NCBI GenBank assembly: GCA_027080995.1
Contig: JALWNT010000053.1
Location: 1 to 47,851 of the forward strand
DNA from: Campylobacteraceae bacterium
GTDB taxonomy: Bacteria > Campylobacterota > Campylobacteria > Campylobacterales > Sulfurovaceae
Length of the DNA stretch: 47,851 nucleotides
Direction of reading: 5' to 3'
Shown: piece by piece, positions 36,074-42,782 of the stretch
How positions within the stretch are numbered: the first letter of the stretch is position 1
Layout of the letters: each line of letters opens with the position of its first letter
Position numbers and translations under genes: made by a program
Notes under the pieces: model-generated
Told to the model about the DNA's origin: nothing
The model's database searches: none
What the model saw: the letters and a program-made list of their open reading frames with translations, nothing else

Positions 36074-38026
36074 ATGTTTCAAAATTTCTATACGATAGAT
36101 TTCGATAATTTCCCCAAGGAGCTCGACGCGCTGCTGACGCGGCAAAAGGCGGCCATCAACGATCTGGCCAGTAGCGAGAGCGACGACTACGACGCGATCG
36201 TCAAGCCTCTCGAAGAGATGGACGAGGAGCGCAGCCTCTTTTTCACTCCCCTTTCGCACCTCAACAGCGTCTTGAACTCCGAGGCGACACAGAAAGCCTA
36301 CGAGCAGAGCCTGCCGCTGCTGAGCCGCTTTCACAGTGAGATCTCCCAGAACACGGCGCTCTTCGAGAAGCTCAAGCGTATCAAAACCGACAATCTTCAG
36401 CGGCGCAAGGTACTGGAGAACGAGATCCGCGATTTTCGCCTCAGCGGAGCGGAGCTGCCCGAGGCGCAGAAGAAGGAGCTCGAAGCGATCGATCTGGAAC
36501 TGAGCGAACTCTCCAACCGCTTCAGCCAAAACCTCCTCGACGCCACCAACGCCTACGAACTGATCGTCGACAACGAGGAGGATGTCGCCGGCCTGCCCGA
36601 GAGCGACCTGGCCGCCGCCTGTTTCGAAGAGGAAGGGAGGGTCAAATACCGCTTCACCCTCCAGATCCCCAGCTATCTGGCCTATATGACCTACGGCCCC
36701 AACCGCGAACTGCGCGAAGAGCTCTACCGCGCCTACACCACCCGCGCCCCCGAAAACGCCGCCGTCATCGACCGGATCCTGGAACTGCGGCTGAAGAAAG
36801 CCAGACTCCTAGGCTTTTCCAACTACGCGGAATACGCTTTGCAGACCCGAGACGCCGACTACGAAGAGGAGGTTCTTGAGTTTCTGGAGACCCTGACGAA
36901 AATGAGCCGCAAACAGGCGGAAGCGGAGCTGGAGGAGCTGCGCGATTTCGCCCGACGCAGCGACGGCCTGGAGGATTTCGCCAGCTACGACGTCGCCTAC
37001 TACGCCGAAAAGCTCAAAAAACACCTCTTCGACTTCGACGAAAACGACACCAAGCCCTATTTCGAACGCCAAAAGGTCCTCGACGGACTGCTGGCGATCG
37101 TCAGCGAACTCTTCGGCATGCGCTTCAGCCCCGTCGACGTCCCCGTCTGGCATCCGACGGTCCGCCCCTACGACATTTACCGGGGCGATGAGCTCGCGGG
37201 CCGGATCTACTTCGACCTCGAAGCCCGCAAAGAAAAGCGCGGCGGGGCCTGGATGCACGACTGGGAGACCCGCTTCGTCGACACGCAGGGAGCGACCCAT
37301 CTGCCCAGCGCCTTCGTCGTGGGCAACTTCGCCCCCGCCACCGAAGAGACCCCCAGCCTGCTGCGCCACGACGACGTCGTCACCCTCTTCCACGAAATGG
37401 GCCATGCGATCCACCACCTTTTCAGTACCGTGGACGAGCGCTCCGTCAGTGGGATCAACGGCGTCGCCTGGGACGTGGTGGAGTTCCCCAGTCAGTTCTT
37501 GGAAAACTTCGCCTACGAAGCGGCAATCCTTCGGCGCTTCGCCTTTCACTACGAAAACGGCACACCGATCCCTGACGACCTGCTGCAGCGTATCAAAGCA
37601 GCCAAAAACTTCCAGGCCGCTCTGGGGATGCTGAGACAACTGGAGTTCGCCACTTTCGACTTCCGCCTCCACCAAAAACTTTATCAGGGCGAGGAAGTCC
37701 AGCAGCTCCTGGACGAAGTGCGTAAGCAGACCTCTCCACTCAAGCCCCCCGCCTACAACCGCTTCCAGCACGGCTTCGCCCACATCTTCGCCGGCGGCTA
37801 CGCGGCGGGCTACTACAGCTACAAGTGGGCCGAAGTCCTCAGCGCCGATGCCTTCTTCGCCTGCGTCGACGAGGAGGGAAATTTCGTCAAAGAGAAAGCC
37901 GAAGGCTACGAGCGACACATCCTCTCCCGGGGCGGCAGCGAAGAGATGAGCCGCCTCTACCAGGAGTGGCTGGGCCGCAAACCGCGACTGCAGTCGTTGG
38001 TGAAACTGTATGGGATCGGAGAGTAA
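36074..38026 (+). CDS. M3-family oligopeptidase (OpdA/PrlC-like)
   Basis: This is a 650-residue cytoplasmic zinc metallopeptidase that degrades short peptides, including signal-peptide fragments. The zinc motif is VVTLFHEMGHAIHHLF (HEMGH from about 440), with the third ligand Glu in VVEFPSQFLENFAYE about 25-30 residues later. NRFQHGFAHIFAGGYAAGYYSYKWAEV is the conserved C-terminal region of the thimet/OpdA group. ATG 36074 begins MFQNFYTIDFDNFP. A frame from 35996 is possible but runs through the -10 candidate. The ribosome site is weak. A heptamer array starts immediately after the stop. Confidence 0.9.
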   Translation: MFQNFYTIDFDNFPKELDALLTRQKAAINDLASSESDDYDAIVKPLEEMDEERSLFFTPLSHLNSVLNSEATQKAYEQSLPLLSRFHSEISQNTALFEKLKRIKTDNLQRRKVLENEIRDFRLSGAELPEAQKKELEAIDLELSELSNRFSQNLLDATNAYELIVDNEEDVAGLPESDLAAACFEEEGRVKYRFTLQIPSYLAYMTYGPNRELREELYRAYTTRAPENAAVIDRILELRLKKARLLGFSNYAEYALQTRDADYEEEVLEFLETLTKMSRKQAEAELEELRDFARRSDGLEDFASYDVAYYAEKLKKHLFDFDENDTKPYFERQKVLDGLLAIVSELFGMRFSPVDVPVWHPTVRPYDIYRGDELAGRIYFDLEARKEKRGGAWMHDWETRFVDTQGATHLPSAFVVGNFAPATEETPSLLRHDDVVTLFHEMGHAIHHLFSTVDERSVSGINGVAWDVVEFPSQFLENFAYEAAILRRFAFHYENGTPIPDDLLQRIKAAKNFQAALGMLRQLEFATFDFRLHQKLYQGEEVQQLLDEVRKQTSPLKPPAYNRFQHGFAHIFAGGYAAGYYSYKWAEVLSADAFFACVDEEGNFVKEKAEGYERHILSRGGSEEMSRLYQEWLGRKPRLQSLVKLYGIGE

Positions 38027-38061
38027 ATTGGTGTATTGGTTATTGGTTATTGGTCATTGGG
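38027..38061. repeat. Heptamer array H1, TATTGGT family
   Basis: TATTGGT three times (38034-38054) then CATTGGG, preceded by an ATTGGTG unit that directly follows the peptidase stop codon. Confidence 0.88.
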
Positions 38062-38080
38062 AGCGCCTACGGAGCTTTGC

Positions 38081-38101
38081 GTCGTTTGTCGTTCGTCGTT
38101 T
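38081..38101. repeat. Heptamer array H2, GTCGTTT family (3 units)
   Basis: GTCGTTT, GTCGTTC, GTCGTTT in phase. Confidence 0.8.
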
Positions 38102-38106
38102 GAGTT

Positions 38107-38131
38107 CAGTCGGCAGTCGGCAGTCGGCAGT
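38107..38131. repeat. Heptamer array H3, CAGTCGG x3.5
   Basis: Three perfect CAGTCGG copies followed by CAGT. Confidence 0.9.
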
Positions 38132-38135
38132 AATA

Positions 38136-38156
38136 AAGTCGCAATTCGCAAGTTGT
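38136..38156. repeat. Heptamer array H4, AAGTCGC family (3 units)
   Basis: AAGTCGC, AATTCGC, AAGTTGT in phase. Confidence 0.65.
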
Positions 38157-38173
38157 GTCGCCTTTGACGACGG

Positions 38174-38201
38174 CATTGGGCATTGGGCATTGGGCATGGG
38201 G
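38174..38201. repeat. Heptamer array H5, CATTGGG x3 plus CATGGGG
   Basis: CATTGGG three times, then CATGGGG. The unit is one found as the last unit of array H1. Confidence 0.9.
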
Positions 38202-38228
38202 AAGGTCTACAGCACTCATACCGAAATC

Positions 38229-38256
38229 ATTCACCATTCATCCTTCATCATTCATC
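38229..38256. repeat. Heptamer array H6, ATTCATC family (4 units)
   Basis: ATTCACC, ATTCATC, CTTCATC, ATTCATC in phase. Confidence 0.85.
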
Positions 38257-38284
38257 ATCCGAAAGTGAAGCTTTTACCTCGGTT

Positions 38285-38305
38285 CTTCACGCTTCACTCC
38301 TCACT
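38285..38305. repeat. Heptamer array H7, CTTCACT family (3 units)
   Basis: CTTCACG, CTTCACT, CCTCACT in phase, 6 bp before the inverted repeat at 38311. Confidence 0.7.
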
Positions 38306-38310
38306 CTTTT

Positions 38311-38329
38311 CATCGGAGCATCTCCGATG
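38311..38329 (+). promoter_or_regulatory. Perfect 8-bp inverted repeat that contains the ribosome site and start codon
   Basis: CATCGGAG (38311-38318), loop CAT, CTCCGATG (38322-38329). The left arm contains the GGAG Shine-Dalgarno and the right arm ends with the ATG of the next gene. In mRNA it could form a hairpin that blocks initiation. Confidence 0.7.
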
Positions 38330-38851
38330 AAACGCGATCATCTTCTCTTTATCGCCAGCGTCGTCGCTGTCTTTCTCCTCCTGATCGCCGGAGCGTGGAG
38401 CAGCCCGACTTTTACCGAAAAGCGGAGCTACGTCGAGGCGATCGTGATGTTCGGGGCGCTGCTTTTCGTCTTTTCGGTCGTGGTGATCGTCGCGGCGATG
38501 GGCTTTCGATCCTTTGCGCTTTTTATGGCCCTCTTCATCGCGATGGCGGTCTCTCTCTACGGCGTGGAGGCGGGAGTCATCGTCATCGTCGCCACCTACC
38601 TCGTCTGGGGGCTGGTCTTTGCGATCCAGCTGCTGCTGGTGCATCACCGCGTCGAGGGGGCGATCCGCTGGTTCCGCGAGCGCTACACCTTCAAGACGTT
38701 CTCCCTGGAGTACAAAGTCTTCTATCCGATGGTCTGGGCGTTCTACTTCTTTTTCGAATATCTCCCCAATCTGGTAACCAAGGAGCATCTCCTCGACTTC
38801 GACCCCCGGAAAGTCTACGAGCAGATGCGCGGATACCTTCGTCCGAGATGA
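38327..38851 (+). CDS. Small hypothetical integral membrane protein
   Basis: The 174-residue protein is not recognised. ATG 38327 has GGAG 8 nt upstream, within an inverted repeat. There are four to five hydrophobic helices: HLLFIASVVAVFLLLIAGAW, AIVMFGALLFVFSVVVIVAAMG, FALFMALFIAMAVSLYGVEAG, VIVIVATYLVWGLVFAIQLLL, and possibly one near YPMVWAFYFFFEYLPN. The C-terminus is a charged segment of about 20 residues. Frames beginning further upstream would read through heptamer arrays and are rejected. A possible small lipoprotein gene follows in the same direction. Confidence 0.7.
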   Translation: MKRDHLLFIASVVAVFLLLIAGAWSSPTFTEKRSYVEAIVMFGALLFVFSVVVIVAAMGFRSFALFMALFIAMAVSLYGVEAGVIVIVATYLVWGLVFAIQLLLVHHRVEGAIRWFRERYTFKTFSLEYKVFYPMVWAFYFFFEYLPNLVTKEHLLDFDPRKVYEQMRGYLRPR

Positions 38852-38882
38852 GAACGATTATCCCAAAAAAACGGAGTGAATG

Positions 38883-39083
38883 ATGCGTCCTGAAAAAAGA
38901 GTCTTCCTCTGCGGTATTTTCTTTATTGCCGTGCTTTTCCTCGGCGGCTGTACCTCCATCGTGACCGCCCCCATTGAAGTCGCCGGTTCCGTGGCAAGTG
39001 CCGGAATCAGTATGGTCGGAGCGGCCGGGGGAGCCGTCGTCGATATCGCGACGGGTGGAGGAGACGATGAGAAAGATGATTAG
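38883..39083 (+). CDS. Small lipoprotein of unknown function
   Basis: The 66-residue product has a lipoprotein signal peptide: basic MRPEKR, a hydrophobic core and lipobox FLGGC (Cys at about 22). The mature part is Ala/Gly/Val-rich (IEVAGSVASAGISMVGAAGGAVVDIATG) and ends in acidic residues. Of two adjacent ATGs the second (38883) is better spaced from GGAG. It resembles other short lipoproteins of Gram-negative bacteria, but no family can be named with certainty. Confidence 0.68.
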   Translation: MRPEKRVFLCGIFFIAVLFLGGCTSIVTAPIEVAGSVASAGISMVGAAGGAVVDIATGGGDDEKDD

Positions 39084-39108
39084 GTGATAGTGCTCGTTGC
39101 GTATCTGC

Positions 39109-39114
39109 TATAAT
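39109..39114 (+). promoter_or_regulatory. -10 element (TATAAT) upstream of the GluRS-like gene
   Basis: GCTATAATCCC contains a perfect TATAAT 81 bp before the ATG of the GluRS-like gene. No clear -35. Confidence 0.45.
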
Positions 39115-39194
39115 CCCTTTTTATCCGCGTGGCCGGCACCTTCTGTGCAAGGCATACAAACGCTATCAATTCTGAAAAAGAGTACGGAGGTATG

Positions 39195-40502
39195 ATGTTA
39201 CGTTTCGTCTACTCTCCCCGTTTCGATCTGAATGTCGCCGATCTACGTCTTGCTTTGATCAACTATCTTCTCTCCCGCCAACGGGAGGAAGATTTTCTTC
39301 TCGTAGTCGACGATCGAAGCGAGATGACGGATCGGGAGGCCACTCGTGCGGCAGAGGCGAAGGAGCTTCTCGACAAATTCGTTCTCCACTCCGAGCGACA
39401 ACTCTACCGTAGTGAAGCACGCAACCGCTATCAACAATTGGCTCTGCATCTGTTGGAGAGCGGCAAAGCCTTTCTCTGCACCTGCGAAGAGAAGTCGGAG
39501 CATTCAGAAGAAAGCGACGAAGAAGATCCCCGGCGATACGGCGGACGCTGCCTTCGGCTCTCTTCCGAAGAGCTACGAAAGATCCGGGATGAAAATCTCC
39601 CTTTTACGATTCGCATCCGCAAACCGGCCGAGACGATCGTCTGGCGGGATCTTCTCCAAGGAGAGTTTCACGCCGCCCCCGAAGAGGTGGATCATTTCGT
39701 CCTCCGGCTCTCCGACGGCAGCCCATCACGCACCTTCGCCGACGCCGTCGACGAGATGAGCAACGGTATCTCTCTCGTGGTCGAAGAGGAGCGGCACCTA
39801 GGAGAGGTCCCCCGACAGATTCATCTGCGTCGCTCTTTGGGATACGAAGAGGAGATCACCTACGCCCACATTCCCCCTCTTCTGGATGAAACAGGCAGAA
39901 AGTTTTCCCCGCACGGAGCTCCGAGCGTCAAAGCTCTTCTTGCGGAAGGTTTCCTTCCCGATGCCCTCATCAACTATCTTCTTCGACTGGGCAACGAGAG
40001 CCTCGAAGGGGTCTTCACCCTCCCCGAAGCGGTAGAGTCCTTCGAGCTTGGAGGTCTCTCTCCCCTCCCCGTTCGTTTCGATCTTGACGAGTTACGTGCT
40101 CTGAATCGTGAGCATCTGCGACGAATGGACGATCGAACTCTCTCTCTGATCTTCGGATTTGCCGACGCTTCGATCGGTCGACTGGCCAAGCTCTATCTCG
40201 AAGAGGCTCCTACGATCCGAGGGTTGGAAGAGAAGATTCGAAAGATTTTCTCCCCGAAAAATTGTAAAGGTCTGCAGGGCGAGTCGTTGCGGCTCCTCAG
40301 CGAGGCGATCCTCTCCGCCCCCTATTTCCCGGATTTCGACGCTTTCGAAAACGATCTCGGCTCACGAACCGGTCTACAGAGAGAAACGCTTCGCTCGTCC
40401 CTCTACCGCCTTCTCACCGGATCCGATGAGGGACCGGCCCTACCCGAACTCTACACCCATATCAAATCCTACATTACGGAGGTCGCACGATGTCAGCACT
40501 GA
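39195..40502 (+). CDS. Degenerate GluRS paralogue (GltX2-like; HIGH and KMSKS signatures replaced)
   Basis: The 435-residue protein aligns end to end with class I glutamyl-tRNA synthetases of the Campylobacterota GltX2 type: LRLALINYLLSR, a CTC...YGGRC zinc-type cluster (95-119), PRQIHLRRSLGYEEEITYAHIPP, and GFADASIGRLAKLYLEEA in the anticodon-binding part. The catalytic signatures are changed. The expected TGxxHIGN reads RFDLNVAD (9-16), RIEDTD reads VVDDRS (37-42), RGEDH is replaced by VEEER (196-200) and KMSKR reads KFSPH (236-240). The frame is intact, so the gene appears maintained. It may bind tRNA or Glu-AMP without aminoacylating, or have lost synthetase function altogether. The start is the second ATG after GGAGG. 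It overlaps yggT by 13 bp. Confidence 0.85.
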   Translation: MLRFVYSPRFDLNVADLRLALINYLLSRQREEDFLLVVDDRSEMTDREATRAAEAKELLDKFVLHSERQLYRSEARNRYQQLALHLLESGKAFLCTCEEKSEHSEESDEEDPRRYGGRCLRLSSEELRKIRDENLPFTIRIRKPAETIVWRDLLQGEFHAAPEEVDHFVLRLSDGSPSRTFADAVDEMSNGISLVVEEERHLGEVPRQIHLRRSLGYEEEITYAHIPPLLDETGRKFSPHGAPSVKALLAEGFLPDALINYLLRLGNESLEGVFTLPEAVESFELGGLSPLPVRFDLDELRALNREHLRRMDDRTLSLIFGFADASIGRLAKLYLEEAPTIRGLEEKIRKIFSPKNCKGLQGESLRLLSEAILSAPYFPDFDAFENDLGSRTGLQRETLRSSLYRLLTGSDEGPALPELYTHIKSYITEVARCQH

Positions 40503-40777
40503 TCTACGCTCTGGTCCAACTGATTCATACCGTCATCAATCTCTACATTTGGATGATCATCATCGCCGCTGTTTTGAGCTTTGTCCAGCCCAATCCGTCC
40601 AATCCGACGGTCCGTTCCATGATCTTCGGTCTCTACCGACTCACCGAGCCGGCCTTTGCCTGGGTCCGACGCAAAATGCCTTTCGTCGTCATGGGAGGTA
40701 TCGATCTCTCTCCCATCGTCATTCTGTTGGGATTGCAGTTTATCGATACCTTCTTGATACGGCTCGTTTTCGGATGA
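40490..40777 (+). CDS. YggT-family membrane protein
   Basis: The 95-residue protein has two membrane segments (IYALVQLIHTVINLYIWMII and LSPIVILLGLQFIDTFLI) around the conserved QPNPSNPTVRSMIFGLYRLTEPAFAWVRR region with R residues near the second helix. YggT proteins are small inner-membrane proteins linked in other bacteria with cell division or osmotic responses, but the molecular role is not firmly known. The ATG overlaps the GluRS-like gene by 13 bp, with GGAGG 7 nt upstream. The lytic transglycosylase starts 4 bp before its end. Confidence 0.85.
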   Translation: MSALIYALVQLIHTVINLYIWMIIIAAVLSFVQPNPSNPTVRSMIFGLYRLTEPAFAWVRRKMPFVVMGGIDLSPIVILLGLQFIDTFLIRLVFG

Positions 40778-42318
40778 GAAGACTCCGGGCGCTTTTTGGC
40801 CTGCTTCTGCTGATTCCCCTCGGTGCCGAAACTTTCAGTTACACCTGGATCCACTCCCTCCCCAAAGGGGTGGAGAAGGATTACTACATCTGGCGCTATC
40901 TGCGTCAAAAAAGTACGAGCAAAGCCCAAGCCCGACGCATCATCCGCGAAGCCTCCGCGCTCAACCCCAGCCTCAAAAAAGCCTACCGCAAAAAAACGGG
41001 CCTGCGTCCGCCCGCTCCGCCCCGACGAACCCTCCGGCGACTCAGCCCGGCACAAAAGAGAGAACTAGCCCGCAAAAAGGCGCTGGTCCGAAAAATCCTC
41101 GCATCCCCGAATCCCCGGGTCGCCTGGCTCAAACTCGATCCGAAAATGCAGCTCTTTGTCTTCAAACATGCCGGAACGAAAGGACGCAAGCAACTCGACT
41201 ACGCGATCAGCGAAACACAGTGGCAACGCCTCAGCCGCTACCGGGATGCCAATCTGATGATCCATTATGTCCGTCGCGACCGCCTTCCCGGACTCTCTCG
41301 GATCCTTCGTTTCAAGCCGGCCAAAGCCAACGCTCTACGCTACGACTATCTGATGCGTATGGGTTTCGAAGCCCTCGATCGGGGGCAAACGGATCTGGCC
41401 GAATACGATTTCGCCCGGGCCGTCTCCAAAGCTTCCAGCCGCGAATTGGCCGATCGAGCACTCTTTTGGGCGTGGAAAGCCGAAGACGACCGCGACTATC
41501 TCAAAAAGTTGGTCAAGAGCTACGACATCAATCTCTACACCCTGGCGGCCAGGGATGCCTTGAAGCTCCCCTACGATTTGGGGATCACCCCCGATCTCCC
41601 CCCGGGAAAAGTCCCCGGATTCGATATCCGAAACCCCATCCAATGGCACCGACTCAAAGCGAAGATCTTCAATCCTCATACCGATTTGAATACATTGGCG
41701 AGGAAATTTCACCACGCACAAACCGTCGGACATTGGACCTATATCAAGACAAAAGCCGGCAAAGATATTCCCCAGTACTTTCCGATGCCCTACCGCGATT
41801 ATTTGGCCAAATTTCCCGTCAAACGTCAGGCGATCCTCTACGCCATCGCCCGCCAGGAGAGCCGCTTTATCCCCGCTTCCGTCTCCGGCTCTTTCGCGCT
41901 GGGGATGATGCAGATCATGCCCTTTTTGGTGGACCATCTTCGAAAAGTCCGTCACGAACGGATCGACTACGACGATCTCTTCGATCCGATCACCGCCCTC
42001 AAATACGCCAACACCCATTTGGATTATCTGACCAAATGGCTTCATCACCCTCTCTTTGTCGCCTACGCCTACAATGCCGGTATCGGATACACCAAACGGC
42101 TGATCCGCCGCAAAGATCTCTTCGAAAACAATCAAAAATACGATCCGTGGATCAGTCTGGAACGTGTCGCCAACTACCAGGCCAACGACTACGGCAAAAA
42201 GGTCCTAGCCAACTACGTCATTTACATGAACAAACTGGGACATCCACTACGGATCACTGATCTGCTCTCCGTCGTTCACCGACCCGAATTCACCGACGAG
42301 TTTCGGAAAAAACAGTGA
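40774..42318 (+). CDS. Lytic murein transglycosylase (SLT domain)
   Basis: The 514-residue protein has an N-terminal hydrophobic segment (RALFGLLLLIPLGAETFSY), likely a signal peptide or anchor. A helical, super-helix-like region follows (about 40-340). The C-terminal SLT domain has the catalytic Glu in AIARQESRFIPASVSGSFALGMMQIMP near 360-380, and VAYAYNAGIGYTKRLI. It would cleave peptidoglycan to anhydro-muropeptides in the periplasm. It resembles the Slt70-type soluble lytic transglycosylases. The ATG overlaps the yggT stop by 4 bp, and the following small gene overlaps its stop by 4 bp. Confidence 0.88.
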   Translation: MRRLRALFGLLLLIPLGAETFSYTWIHSLPKGVEKDYYIWRYLRQKSTSKAQARRIIREASALNPSLKKAYRKKTGLRPPAPPRRTLRRLSPAQKRELARKKALVRKILASPNPRVAWLKLDPKMQLFVFKHAGTKGRKQLDYAISETQWQRLSRYRDANLMIHYVRRDRLPGLSRILRFKPAKANALRYDYLMRMGFEALDRGQTDLAEYDFARAVSKASSRELADRALFWAWKAEDDRDYLKKLVKSYDINLYTLAARDALKLPYDLGITPDLPPGKVPGFDIRNPIQWHRLKAKIFNPHTDLNTLARKFHHAQTVGHWTYIKTKAGKDIPQYFPMPYRDYLAKFPVKRQAILYAIARQESRFIPASVSGSFALGMMQIMPFLVDHLRKVRHERIDYDDLFDPITALKYANTHLDYLTKWLHHPLFVAYAYNAGIGYTKRLIRRKDLFENNQKYDPWISLERVANYQANDYGKKVLANYVIYMNKLGHPLRITDLLSVVHRPEFTDEFRKKQ

Positions 42319-42647
42319 TCCGTTCCGTCAAAGACAAAACTCTCTCCCGGGCAATCGCCCTCGCCGTCAATACCAAAATAAGGAAATTCGGAACCATGCT
42401 CGACTTCAAACTCGACAGCCGCACGAAAACGATCGAACTCGAAATCATGCTCAAGGGGGAGACAGAGCCTCTCTTCGTCAAAGTTCAGCGCTATGAAATC
42501 CTCGAAGAGAACGGCCGATATTTCCTTCTGGCCGAACGAATCGTAACCTCCAGAGAGTGGATCAACGTCGTTGCCGAGAGCTATCTTCAGGGACAGCGCA
42601 TCGAGATAGCTCCACGCTACGCCCGGCTTCTTCAACTTGTTGTGTAA
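42315..42647 (+). CDS. Conserved small protein of unknown function
   Basis: The 110-residue product starts with GTG at 42315, overlapping the transglycosylase stop by 4 bp. It is not recognised. It is soluble, beta-rich by pattern (MLDFKLDSRTKTIELEIMLKGE, LFVKVQRYEILEENGRYFLL) and lacks a signal peptide. A start at a downstream Met (MLDFKL) is less likely given the overlap. Translational coupling suggests a role connected to the cell-wall genes upstream. Its stop is followed within 6 bp by a copy of the dispersed repeat. Confidence 0.65.
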   Translation: MIRSVKDKTLSRAIALAVNTKIRKFGTMLDFKLDSRTKTIELEIMLKGETEPLFVKVQRYEILEENGRYFLLAERIVTSREWINVVAESYLQGQRIEIAPRYARLLQLVV

Positions 42648-42652
42648 ATCCA

Positions 42653-42696
42653 AAATTTGCATTAGCCGGCACGCCATCTGCATCGATCATTCCGGA
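42653..42696. repeat. Dispersed intergenic repeat, partial copy 3 (inverted)
   Basis: On the minus strand this reads GATCGATGCAGAT...CTAATGCAAATTTTGG. It matches the right part of the copy at 47438-47480 with few changes. Confidence 0.65.
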
Positions 42697-42711
42697 AAAA
42701 ACTTCACCGTT

Positions 42712-42746
42712 GCGGAATACGGAGCACAGAACGCGGAACACGAAGC
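42712..42746. repeat. Degenerate heptamer array (GCGGAAC family, 5 units)
   Basis: Units GCGGAAT, ACGGAGC, ACAGAAC, GCGGAAC and ACGAAGC are in 7-bp phase between the small gene and the convergent membrane-protein gene. Confidence 0.8.
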
Positions 42747-42757
42747 AAAACAAAAGG

Positions 42758-42782
42758 TTCATCCCGCCTAAACAGGGATGAA
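42758..42782. repeat. 8-bp inverted repeat at the 3' end of the membrane-protein gene
   Basis: TTCATCCC (42758-42765) and GGGATGAA (42775-42782), 9-nt loop. The right arm is the last codons of the minus-strand gene (FIP). The left arm is an inverted copy close to the heptamer array. It could also act as a bidirectional terminator, but there is no T-run. Confidence 0.6.

Larger units (their letters stand above)
38027..38326. other. 300-bp intergenic gap made largely of seven different heptamer arrays
   Basis: No gene is supported. The gap holds arrays at 38027-38061, 38081-38101, 38107-38131, 38136-38156, 38174-38201, 38229-38256 and 38285-38305, then the ribosome site and inverted repeat of the next gene. 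More than half of the gap is 7-bp periodic. Confidence 0.85.

Noticed and set aside
38027-38305. CRISPR-like repeated region
   Set aside because: The units are 7 bp, in direct tandem, and there are no spacers of regular size and no cas genes nearby.
38183-38326. Upstream extension of the 38327 membrane protein
   Set aside because: It would be translated from heptamer arrays. The ATG at 38327 has its own GGAG.
42758-42782. Intrinsic terminator
   Set aside because: The stem is good but there is no T-run on either strand, so it is listed as an inverted repeat only.
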